Assembly (NCBI GenBank): GCA_009739215.1
Contig: VSJF01000001.1
Location: 992,001 to 1,056,000, forward strand
Direction of reading: 5' to 3'
Source of the DNA: Floccularia luteovirens
Taxonomy: Eukaryota; Basidiomycota; Agaricomycetes; Agaricales; Squamanitaceae
DNA length: 64,000 bases
The notes under the pieces are model-generated. The model ran no database searches, had not been told where the DNA came from, and saw nothing but the letters and a program-made list of their open reading frames with translations. Of the stretch, positions 1-10,639 are shown in pieces. A program made the translations under genes and the position numbers. Each line of letters starts with the position of its first letter. Position 1 is the first letter of the stretch.

Positions 1-122
1 ATTTGAGTCGGAACTATTTACGGAGTTTTAAATGTATTTAAAGAGGTCATGTACAACCAACTCTACGCATTAAATTAGCACTACTTCAAGCCTACATCGC
101 GAAAGCACTTCCCGCCTGGTAA

Positions 123-2188
123 ATGGCTAAGATTGGGCCCAAACCCAAAGGGCCAACAAGGCGGGAACAACTCCAGATATGGCGTGAACAAAAACGTGCA
201 AGATCTGACCAGATGAAGCAGGCAGGTTCACCGATGTTGACACCGATGACGACTTCTTCTAGATTGTTGCCACAGGCTTCTAAGAAGTCATCCGCACGGA
301 TACAACCTGACTTGACCGATCTTGAGGACTCGCGCAGGAGGAGGGACAAAGCCAAAGCACACAGAACAGGTAAACCTATAGACAAGGCGACGACTACTGG
401 ATCTCCTGCATGCGCGATAGAAAGGTGACACCATACACTTTTACTATGTTCCTTTCATTGATTCTGCTATCTCGTAGCGCCGACTCTATTGAAGGAGTCA
501 GGATGTTATGGGAAGAAGTTCACAGCCCATCTTTTGACAAGGATCTATGTCTTGCTAATACTCCACCAAGTCTCTCCAGCCAAGGGTCGGTTATACTTGT
601 TATAAATTCTGCTCAGAGCATAGATACACCTTGCGCGTGCCTCTCTGCAGGAGATCCCAATGTTAAATGCTCTACCCTCAAACCACCGTACTTGTCCGGT
701 GGAAATGTTGTGAGAAGTGGTTCTGGTTCTGTTACTCTCTCGCCACCGGACTTGGTATCTCAGAATGAACTCGTAATTCCGACACAAACACAAAAGATTG
801 CTAGCAGTGCTGATATCGTACTTCTTATGAACGAGAAACCCGATCAAGCAAGTTACACTAGGTCGTCTGTGCGATCTGTGGGCCCTATTTCGAGTATTAT
901 TACCGAACAATTCCCTCTTCTATTATTGGGAGCTGCGAATAACAACTTGGGAACTATACTTCCTCAAGAATGTAACGCCGATCCACTGCTCTCTCCTGAA
1001 GATGCCCACCTTGATGTCAAGTCAAACTCAGGTGATTCGTTCAAGATTGACGAAAATTCGAAACGAGATTCATTTAGTATCCATGATGATCCTGGTCCTT
1101 CTGGTACTGCCTTCTCTCTGCAAGCCGTGTCTATCAATAGTATGTATGTACATAAACAAGACCCATCTCTGGCCACCAATTGTTGTCCAAATGTGGCGAC
1201 GAATCTGAAATTGACACTTGAATCAGAGCTTCAACGCGCATCACAGGACAAACCCACTAGCGAAGGTAAATACATGCATGTGCTCAATATCAGAGACGGT
1301 TAAACTATAGCCTATTATTCAGTTACAGACCACACCAAACAGACATATTACGAGGAATATAGCCGTGCTGGAACGAAGAATCCCAAGAACATTCGGATGA
1401 CCTCCAACTTTGGTGTTGTATTGAGTAATCAGAAGATCGTGCAAGCTGTTCAGGATGACCCGGTTTGTAACCCTGTGACTATTGATAATGTGGTAGCATT
1501 GCCCGTCATAGTCGAAGAAGCAGATAAGAGGTGTGTTGCTGACAAGACAGGAATAGTATCGGAACCTGAAGAATCGCGTGCTGGGGATAAAACGTCAGTC
1601 ATCGCCTCTGATCACGAACGAGGACAAAATGTCAAGTTGGAAGAGATTGGCGGTGTTTCACTATTATCGGTCTCATCAAGCGAAGCGGCACCAGTAGTGT
1701 CTCCTGGAAGTGACGGTGATCATGTTAATGTGAAGCCTGACGTGTTCTCGTCGTCAGGAATCACTCTAGGAACTCCTATTTTAATGAAGAAAACTAGTCG
1801 ATCGATGCTATCGTCTCGCAGGGAGCGAGAGGAGATGGCAAACGGAAGTTGGTATGGCAGGGTGTCCTTGGGTCATCAATTAACGCCACGGAGAATAACT
1901 GTTCCTCCAAGTCCGGTCACTCCGATTCAGAACAGACATCATTACAGGCCAACTACACCATCAACGCCAATGAATCAATCAACAGGGATTCGACCTCCTG
2001 TGTGTACACCTGTATCTAAAACACCAATTGTATATGCAATTGAATTGGTGAGAAGCCCATGGAGACGAACCCCGGTGCTTCCTTTGTACGTAGAGCCGTA
2101 TGAAAGAGAGAAAAGTCGATTAGAGGGACTAATGGATGCGCTGAAGAAACTGTATGATAGGGCAGTTTGGTACATTGGATATGGATAG
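123..2188 (+). CDS. Orphan low-complexity protein, 655 aa, three exons
   Basis: Exons 123..424, 478..1265, 1311..2188; both introns are GT-AG (53 and 45 bp) and the sum is 656 codons including stop. I do not recognise it. The N-terminus is basic and proline/glycine rich (KIGPKPKGPTRREQ), the middle is Ser/Thr/Asp rich and looks disordered, and residues from about 520 on are rich in Pro, Thr and Arg. It ends with a short ordered-looking helix (about 35 residues, EREKSRLEGLMDALKKLYDR) and an aromatic tail. No signal peptide or membrane segment is seen. The start is the first ATG after an upstream A/T-rich stretch; a longer 5' end outside the window is possible. The exon chaining is good, the function is unknown. 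Confidence 0.6.
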
Positions 2189-2376
2189 ATAATTGTAGAC
2201 AGATGAGAAAAAAAGACTGAATTTGATGCGATCTCCGCTTACATAAGATGCTGGGTATGAGGAAGGAAGCGTTGGGCGCATGGCAGGCAACGACGACGGT
2301 AAAGCTTGACCAGCCCTTCCTTGTCTCATTCACTCTTTATTTCTCTCCTCTCATAACTCTCCCTTGTTCCTCACCC

Positions 2377-4194
2377 ATGTTCCTTCTTTTTCGTATCCTC
2401 TTCGTTACCCTTCTCACATCATCTGTCGTTGTCAACGCTTTCAGTTTCACTGCTGGAACCCCTTCCGAATGTGGTGATCTCAGTGTTTCCTGGACAGGTC
2501 ATCCGTAGCGCTTTTCTTGACCTCACATTCACTCATTATCACTTCTCTCAACAGGTGGAACCGCTCCTTATCAACTACTCATTATTCCTGCACGTTCTCT
2601 TGCTTTTGGGTGGGATTTTTCGTCTGACGCGTCCTTAGGCCTTTGGTGTTCCACGTAATGTATCTATACCCGCTAGTGCATTTACCAATGGAAAGGGATC
2701 ATTCTCCACCCAACTTGCCATGTCGAAAGGCTCCAAATTCTTGCTCACAATGTCGGACGCGACAGGGTTTGGGACAGGAGGTTCTACTAATGTTATGATA
2801 GTTGGACCGAGTGCTGGGGTGCAGTGTAACACAGCAAGCCCAAGTTAGTGCTATTCTTTCTCTTCTGTAACAGACGACAACATATTCCTATTCCTAGATG
2901 CTACGTTTCAATTTCACCTAGACTCTGCGTTGGTACAATGCAGGTCAGACCTCTTGTCAACCAACCTATTTACACAATCGCTTATGTTTTTTGTAGACCT
3001 TACCCTATTAGTGATTACTCTCGTGCAGTTCAACCAGTTACCATCATGGTATGCTATTCTTTGTTGACCTATTGAATTGGAACTGATCTGACTTCTCAGG
3101 GTGTAATCCCTGGTGGCACATCATTCGTTCTTAATCCACCAGTCGGCCCTGATACTTTTGAATGGACTGCAAATGTGGCCTCTGGGACGTTCATACTATT
3201 CCTTATGGTAGATTCTCAAGGGAATCAAGGTGGTAGTTCTGATTTTAAGCTAGTCGGTACTTCAGATGACTCCACGTGTCTCGACAGTCATTCCCCCTCA
3301 TCTACACTTGCACCTACATCTACTACGACTGGGTCTCCTTCTAGCACAAGTTCAACATCTTCCTCCTCTACGTCATCTGTTACACGGAGTGGTACACCGA
3401 TAGGGGCAATTGCAGGGTCTGTCATTGGTGCCCTCATTTTCCTTGCCGTTGTCATCACATTAGGCCTATTCTTCCTTCGCAGAAAACGAGATAATTGGGG
3501 TTCCGGTAACAATTTTATTCGTAGAACTTCCCCACGCCTACAGTCCGACGTGGACCTTACTTACGACCCAAGCCGTATGCCACCTGCTCAACCATACACA
3601 TTATCTCATGATTCCGCTCCTCTGTCTGGCTCACAGTATTCATTTGCACCTGGTGGCCAACGAGATCCATTCCTTGACACGCAATCAGCTACATCTGTTG
3701 GCCTACCATCTCGCTACCGGAATGTCCCACTACCTTCTGACTTTGGCTCACAATATGGCGGCATGTCTTCATACCCGGGCACATCGACATACCAGACGAC
3801 ACCCCCTCATATGAATACGGATTATCCAGGGACATATCATCAATCTTCCAATTCTCAGGATCCTTTCAACCCTCCTGGCAGTCAATCTCCGCCTGGCGCG
3901 GGAGTTGATCGTCAGATTAACGACCGTACTACAAACCGTGACTCGATGTCCACCGCACAACGGAAGGCAATGATGGCAGGAGTATCAGGATACAAACCAT
4001 CGCGATTCATTGTTCATACAGATGTGGATGACGAACTGCCACCTCCCAACGAGGATGAAGTTGTAGAACTACCACCTCAGTACTCAGAACGTCGAGGTGC
4101 TCCCAGGTATTTGAGCCCTGCGCCAGAACCAAGGTCTGAACGCTCCTCCACGGACCTGCCATACGCAAGAGATTCTCATTCACAGTCTTCCTAA
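2377..4194 (+). CDS. Secreted single-pass membrane protein with Kre9/Knh1-like N-terminal domain
   Basis: Exons 2377..2497, 2555..2589, 2639..2843, 2874..2943, 2997..3048, 3100..4194 give 525 aa. A hydrophobic signal peptide (about residues 1-23) precedes a compact extracellular domain of the type seen in Ser/Thr-rich GPI-anchored fungal wall proteins (PF10342-like), then a Ser/Thr stalk, one transmembrane helix (GAIAGSVIGALIFLAVV, about residue 270) and a long Pro/Ser/Gln-rich cytoplasmic tail. This layout suggests a cell-surface protein or wall sensor; I infer that from architecture only. The intron 2590..2638 has a GC donor (CCT|GCACGT); it is the only join that restores the conserved IIPAFGVPRN reading. 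Intron 2844..2873 is only 30 bp, so that join is the weakest. Confidence 0.75.
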
Positions 4195-4794
4195 ACATGC
4201 TATGGACGAATGATGACATTGTACTATTTTATCGTCGCCCGTACGTTTATACTTACGAAGACGTAGTGGTCGGGTTTTCTTAAAAACATGTTTTCTTTAA
4301 TTAAGCTGTATTTCAGTGGTATTTATGCCCTCCACTAATGACTTGGTTTTTTTGTGTAGACACAGCGACCAGCTTGTGGGGGACTCTACAGTAGAACAAA
4401 AGAGATGCATTCGGTTTTTTTATCCAGTTTCAAATCAAGTTGTGGTGGTGCGGGTCATGTTTTACCACTTCATTCTTGACATGTATTGCAACATTTTTTG
4501 ATTTGAAACAAAAAAAATATAAAATATGGTGCGTTTTCATGGTCAATCGGTACTGAATGATTCTGTAGCATAACTTTTACATGCATAACATCACAAGGTG
4601 GACTGACGGGAAGGCATATGATGGGTCGTGATAAATAAAACACAGGGAGATACAACAAAGTACGTCCAACACGGTAAGGGAAATGAACATCATGATGTAC
4701 ATCCATCTAAATCAACACAACCGGGAAATGTGTTTGCTTTCATGTGCCGCAAGAACTGATTTCCTTATGGTAAAACGAAGAAGCTTTTTGAATC
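4195..4794. other. Convergent 3' intergenic region
   Basis: Lies between the 3' ends of two convergent genes. It is T/A rich with several homopolymer tracts (around 4490-4530). Open frames are short and have no coding look. It probably holds the two 3' UTRs and polyadenylation signals. Confidence 0.6.
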
Positions 4795-5676
4795 TCATGT
4801 TTCCAGTGGTGGTCCATGTTCTTGCTCTACTGGCTCGGTGCTGATGTTTTGACGAGCGAATGCGTCTATCATGGACTCCTGGTCTTTGCGGCGACGGTGG
4901 CGTCTTCTTCGGTCATCTTTGATCACACGTTCTATCCTACGCCGTGACTTTGAATGTAGGCGAGGGTCTGCAAGCGCTTGTTTGCATCGGTAACATGCGA
5001 GTTCAATGCTAGCCAGCAATCTCAATGTTTCAGAGTTGTTTAATGCCTTTGTAGATCGATATGAGGGATGATTATCATATGTAGTTGGGAGTGGCTTACA
5101 TTCAGAGACCATGATACGACACGCGGGCCTTCGACACATCCTATTACTACAAAGTTACCCCGCTTTTCTGCTTGCACATCGGATGCCTGTGAATCAGGTG
5201 TCGATAACGGCTATTTAATTATGAGAGAGTAAAAGGTAAAAACCTCATTAAAGGTAGTCATTACTTTCCCATTCGACAATGCTCGAACAACTATAACAGG
5301 GGTCGAAACCCCCCCCTGATGAGTAAAAAGTGGCGTGGCGTTTCGAGAGGCGCCAAAATGATATCAGACGTACCGACGCGAGAAGAGTGGCCACTGAACT
5401 CGTGAGTAACAATTCCTCTACCTAGATATGCCCAAGAATCTTTCTCTGGCCTACGAAGGTGGACTTTCACTTGTATATCCCGAAAATTGTCGCGTGGTGC
5501 TGGAACTAAAAAGGGGACAGACACTCATTAATATTGCTATGTACGATCTACGAACAGGTAAAAAAAGAATTATTACCTTGAACAGGGACTGATTCTGATG
5601 GGGCTCCCTGTGCATCCTGTTGACGATGCTCGATTGGAGCCCTAGCCGTACCATCAATCTGCATGTCGTCGTCCAT
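4795..5676 (-). CDS. Conserved-looking small protein with PH/RanBP-like core, 205 aa
   Basis: Exons complement(4795..5046, 5100..5186, 5244..5290, 5374..5505, 5577..5676), all GT-AG, sum 206 codons. The start ATG opens MDDDMQIDG. The middle (about 35-125) alternates strands with conserved-looking aromatic and glycine positions (WAYLGRG, ALSNGKVM, VVIGCVEG, VVSWSLN), which resembles a PH/EVH1/RanBD-type beta fold; that is my inference. The C-terminus has a helix with a CYRCKQAL stretch and then a very basic run (RRRIERVIKDDRRRRHRRR) that could be a nuclear localisation signal. I believe related proteins occur in other agaricomycetes but know no name or function. Confidence 0.65.
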
Positions 5677-5841
5677 GTTTTTTGCTGAGAGCTTTGCAAG
5701 TAACAAAGGTGAAGGTAAGTGAACAATTTTAAAGAGGATAGATAACATACACTTGGTGAATGGTAACGTTGAGTTATATAGTCAGACAGATAAAAGCTAG
5801 GCGAGGAACAGCAATGAGGGCGAAGAACGGTCTGAGGTGGG

Positions 5842-6420
5842 TTGGCTTTGCAGGAGAACCGCGAAGTCAATTACTTGTCACGTGCAACTAATTATCTATT
5901 TTTGTGTCCTTTAACTCTCTCTCTTTCATCGTTCATAAAGACTCCATCCTCAAAGGCTTCCGATATCCTCAACAAAGCCTATTGTTTCAATTACTCAGCC
6001 AATATAAAGACCCTTCCGAATATGCCGAACCCACTTCTTCCAAACCTGCCCCAGAAGATGATAAATATGCTCGCATGCTTGAGATCTTTGTACGTAGACA
6101 ATGACAGTTATCAGAAAGTTAGAAGGAGAGGCCAGTCTTTTTTCAAACTAGCGAACGGCTGTTGACAATTAGTGACAGCATGATGATCAAGCGTGCTCTT
6201 AAGGCTCAACCAGCTCTTATGGACAGTGTTCGACATCTCGAACCAATGAATCATCACCATCAGTATATTACTGACATTGAATTGGAGTACTCTTTACAGG
6301 AGGGTGAAAGTGATGTTGATGATGAAACAAGTCATTGCACACAGAATGTTCCCTTTTTCTTCCCACTCTCGACTCCGACAATGATGATTCCAATGACATC
6401 GCTGCCAAGCAGGTGGTAAT
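5842..6420 (+). pseudogene. Coding-like stretch with frame breaks, possible decayed gene
   Basis: The frame read from 5904 (no ATG) gives a plausible protein segment ending DKYARMLEIFVRR at a stop near 6102. The adjacent frame then reads MTVIRKLEGEASLF before stops, and the first frame resumes from about 6162 with a charged sequence rich in Glu/Asp (YSLQEGESDVDDE). No pair of GT/GC-AG sites that I could find joins these pieces in frame. It may be a pseudogene, or a real gene with an intron structure I missed. It sits between the start of the small PH-like gene and the 3' end of TAF5. Confidence 0.3.
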
Positions 6421-6634
6421 TATGCGCATGGGATGGTTGGAAGCAGGCTTGTATTGACCAATTTGAGGTCTCGAAATCATGTGTATAAAGCTTGTTTGGT
6501 TGAAATAACTTCGTTGTTGTGGCAAGATTCATTTTCCCTGGATTTGAGATACAGCCTTCCAAAAAGGTGATACTACATATGTTACACACCAGTGGAATCC
6601 TCGATCAAGGATTACACAGATTCTTGAAACATTT

Positions 6635-9431
6635 TTATCGTGAATCTTGTGACAGGTAATTTCCAGCAACCAAACACAGGTTTCGAGGTGTAAATTGGAC
6701 GTTCGTGACTGATGTACGTTTTGTGGGAAACGTCGCAAGTAAATCAACACTGATCGTGGCAATAGAAGTAGACTCCCATTAAGGACACATAGAAACACAA
6801 GAATGGAGGACTTACGTCTCATTACCATCCTCCTCTCCATAAGAACTCGCCCCGTTTTCGACTACACCATTCTCACGCGGTTTCCCGCGAAGCCCACCGG
6901 AACCTTTTACATCCCAACAACGTACTGTCCAATCCGCGGCTCCACTCACCAGTAGAGTGGATTCAGCGCTGAATGACAATGTGTATATAGATGCTAGGTG
7001 TCCTGTCATTTTTTTAATCCGTTTCCCAGAACCGAGATCCCATAGGTTGATTGCATGATCCTCTCCTGAGGTCGGGGCATAAGTAGAATGAAAGAGTGAC
7101 ATGTAAAAAAATTGTTACCTGCGCTTGCAAGATATCGCCCATCTGGACTCATGGCAAGGGATGTAACCGCTCCTTGATGGCCAATAAAAACACGGACGCA
7201 TGATCCACGCTGAACGTCCCAAAGACGTGCCGTCCAATCACTTGACCCAGTTGCTAGATATAAAGAATTCGGATGGAATTGCACACACTAAATACAAGGG
7301 TCAAATATAACCTTGGGTAGATAGTAAAAAGTACGTACATCAACATCTGTCAAATGACCAGCATAAATGCGTAGACAAGAAGTTCGTTCTGTTGACCATA
7401 GCCTAGCCGTGCGATCACGGCTCGCAGTAGCGAAATAAACACCCATAGGGCTCCATTTGACGTCCCATACAGGGTTTTCATGTCCATGGAAAACGACAAC
7501 ATTGCTCAAAGTATCTAATGACCACAATCGTGTCGTCGCGTCGGCAGACGCAGATAGCAGATATTTTGGAGGTGCGGCAGACCCACTTAATGGATCGAAT
7601 GCCACGGAATACACGGGCCCGCTATGAGCAATGAGCTTTCGTGTTGTACTACCCTTTTTTTCCCGGATTTTATTCAAAGAAGCGCCTTGATATTTATGAG
7701 TGCTACAAATAATGGGGCCATCTATACACACTTACTATCCTTGATTGAACTTGGAGTAAAATCACTTCGCAGACCCTTGATTCTCTCGCCTTTCAAGTTC
7801 CATAACCTGATGTAGCTCTCTGCAAAACCGGCGGCCATAAGAGATGTATCGGGAGAAAAGGTGCAACATGGTGACCTGAAAGCTAATATGAAGAAGGTGA
7901 TAGGAATACCTACGACTTGCTTACCCTTCTGCAACATCATGAAGTGTATACGCGCAGATGCTTGGCAGCGCTCGGGCTCTTAATGTGCTAGCTTGAGCTG
8001 AGTTTGCATCTACATTTGCTAGGACAGAGGGTTCTAGGCGTATTCTTTTCCTTGCATCACGAACCGCATTGGCTTCACGTTCGACGTCAATAGTTTTGAA
8101 AGAAGGAGGATGAGGGAGCATATCCGAATCAGATGGTGCGATCATTCCAACCCCAGGAACAGGTCTGTTGAATTGTATATCATATTGTACGGCAGGATCA
8201 CGGTCGACCATTGCTTGTTCTCTCAGAACGCGCTCAGTCTCAAGTCTCAAATCTTCTGAAATGGGGGCGGGACCAAGTTTAAGATCTCCCTTCGACGAGT
8301 TAAAGGCTTGAGCACTATTCAGGTTCGAAGTGGAGCTTGTGGATTGTGGAATAAGTGATGATAGTAATCCAGTTGACTCCTCCCATGCGTGTGGGGACAC
8401 AGTAGACGGATTTGATGAAGTGACTGCATTGTGGTGAATACAAGTATAATATACAAAGCATGACAAGATTCACCATCGAATCGAAGATGGTTATTAACCA
8501 CCCGCATGACTGCCGCACGTCCTCTTTTCCCTTTCTCTCCCGTGAATCCATCTCCGGCACCCAATGCTTCGCCTCCAACACCTTCCGTGAGCCATCCAAC
8601 AAGGAGACCAAAGCCAGATCGGCTCATACGAATGGCGTATTTCTCATTTCGAAATCTCTGTGCAAGTTCATCATTTTGGACGTGTGAAGGAAGAAGAAGT
8701 GTGGATATGTGGTGGAGAGTGGCACTATGTGATGGTGAAAGTGAGGTTGAGAAAGTGGAGAAGAATTTGAGAGCTAAGTTTGAAAATAAGGAACGGGTTT
8801 ATCAAATTTAGTTAACACGCACCAGCATCCTTGAACCCGTGTTGTATGAGATCCAGATAGAAGTGACAGAAAATGGGAAATAAAATAGGCCTAAACTCAG
8901 GCTGGTAGGGATGGTAAAATCAATGTTTTAAATATCTGCCCAAGTTCAATCTAAACGCACCCTATACATGTCCAGGGATCCATCCACCCAAGCTTCAAGT
9001 TCTCGAAAACCCTCTTGCTTGTCTGTTGGATCGAGCGACAACAGCTCTTCGGCACCGACAGAGCCAATGCTTGCAATCAAGTTTTGAATGTTTACGGTAT
9101 TTCCCATTGCCGTCAGTTCTTGGAGAACATTTGCTGAATCCTTCAGGATGTTTTCACCAGGACGGGATGGTTTTTGCGCGAATACAGCCAGAGACTTGAC
9201 GAGCTCATCAGTACCAATTGTTTCCGGCTGTTTTCCCTTATCATCTGGGGATGCAGCTTCAAGTTCTTCTAAGAGGGCTTTCTCTGCAGCAGAATGACCA
9301 CGCGACCGTAAGTATTCTAAGACTACACGCTCTGTTGCGGATATGTTTGGTGTTGCATCCTGGGATGGTTGATTGGCAGGAGACGGCGCAGCAGGGGATT
9401 GAGATGAAGCAGGGGGAGTAGCTGTAGACAT
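6635..9431 (-). CDS. TAF5: TFIID/SAGA subunit TAF5
   Basis: Nine exons: complement(6635..6749, 6816..7065, 7119..7287, 7339..7685, 7736..7875, 7925..8423, 8474..8773, 8823..8901, 8961..9431), 789 aa. A LisH motif (about 31-60, [20 protein letters not shown]) is followed by the TAF5 N-terminal domain (about 140-280, with [11 protein letters not shown] and the [10 protein letters not shown] helix). After a linker there is a C-terminal WD40 propeller from about 438, with repeats ending in LWNL, LWSL, LWST, LWDV, LWDL and CWDV. TAF5 scaffolds TFIID and, in yeast, SAGA; it acts in the nucleus in RNA polymerase II transcription. Domain order and length match the family. The start is the only suitable ATG before the LisH. 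It is divergent from MAD2 across 124 bp. Confidence 0.97.
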
Positions 9432-9555
9432 GATTATAAGTTAAAGAACTGTTATCAGTCAAAGTACAATAAAAGATCATGTGACGTTCGCTTTCATCTC
9501 TAACCGTCGCGTATAAATTCTCAGAGTCTGTCAGTGTCAACAACACTCTTCAGGA
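9432..9555. promoter_or_regulatory. Bidirectional promoter between TAF5 and MAD2
   Basis: Only 124 bp separate the two start codons, so the core promoters and both 5' leaders must overlap or nearly touch. No clear TATA box is seen. Confidence 0.6.
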
Positions 9556-10409
9556 ATGGCCACTAAACAAGCAAACAGACAAGCAATTACTCTCAAGGGT
9601 TCCACAGCGCTGGTCACCGAGTTTTTCAAATATGCAGTTAACACGTCGGTTCACCATTGAACCCGCACAAGCGGAATGTAACTGACATATACCCTTGAAA
9701 GGATATTGTTTCAACGCGAAGTGTATCCGTCCGACGATTTCCATATGGTCAAAAAGTACGGTCAGACGGTTCTAGTAACTCAAGATCTGGCGCTCGAGAA
9801 CTACCTTGACAGGTTGGTATTGTATACGATGTTGAACTGGAATGAATGATGAAACTAATGATCCTCGTCAGAATACTGACTCAAGTCCAAAGTAGGTTAT
9901 AGGTACACATGAACATGTGCTACGTCTTATCTTCTGGGATAGAGTGGCTCCTCACAGGCTCAGTGACCCAACTTGTACTTGCTATAATATCCAAAGATAC
10001 CCGCACGCCTCTGGAGCGATGGGTGTTTGATATAAAACTCGTTGAGCCGCCCGCGGACTCGGCAGAATCGTGAGGGTAATTGCCATCAATATGGAAAGCA
10101 GTATACTGACAGGGTCTTTCATTCTCAAACAGGCGTGCTCCAAAGCCAGAAACAGAGATCCAATCCGAAATCCGCGCTATTTTGAAGCAGATAATCTCGA
10201 TGGTCACATATTTGCCTGTCATTCATGAACCTACCGTATTTAACATCTTGGCGTATACCTCTGATTCAGCAGATGTACCTGCTGGAGAATGGGTTGATAC
10301 AGATCCACTTGCGATTGAAGCCAGCAAGAGTCAGCAGGTGAAGATGCGTAGTTTTAGTACTGATGTGCACCGCATCGAGGCTATGGTTGCGTATCGATAC
10401 GAAGAGTAG
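9556..10409 (+). CDS. MAD2: Spindle checkpoint protein Mad2 (HORMA domain)
   Basis: Exons 9556..9644, 9702..9812, 9872..9891, 9943..10069, 10133..10409 give 207 aa, the normal Mad2 size. The whole protein is one HORMA domain: the N-terminus ITLKGSTALVTEFFKYAVNTILFQR, in which the residues after TEFF are the usual Mad2 pattern, then the MVKKYGQTVLVTQD core and ERWVFDIKL. The C-terminal 'safety belt' ends VKMRSFSTDVHRIEAMVAYR. Mad2 binds Mad1 and Cdc20 and inhibits the anaphase-promoting complex at unattached kinetochores. Exon 3 is only 20 nt. The acceptor of the last intron at 10132 was chosen over one at 10112 because only it keeps the reading frame. Confidence 0.96.
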
Positions 10410-10639
10410 TCGAACTAGTAGTTAGTAGTTATGCTTATTGGTATCATATGTTTTCTTAAAATAGAATATGATTGTCATGGGAATCGAAACTCAGCCAACA
10501 ACAGGAGCCATGACCGCCATCATACCCAGCTTCTCCTCTTTTTCAATCTGCTGCAACCTGTCTTTCCTTTATTTTACGTTCGTCTGCTGGCCGGACTTGC
10601 ATTTCTTTCCCCCTCCTTCAATAGCCTCTCTCAATCACC

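Noticed and set aside
545..910. Minus-strand open frame of 121 codons inside the first gene
   Set aside because: Antisense shadow of a continuous exon; no domain, and composition mirrors the opposite strand.
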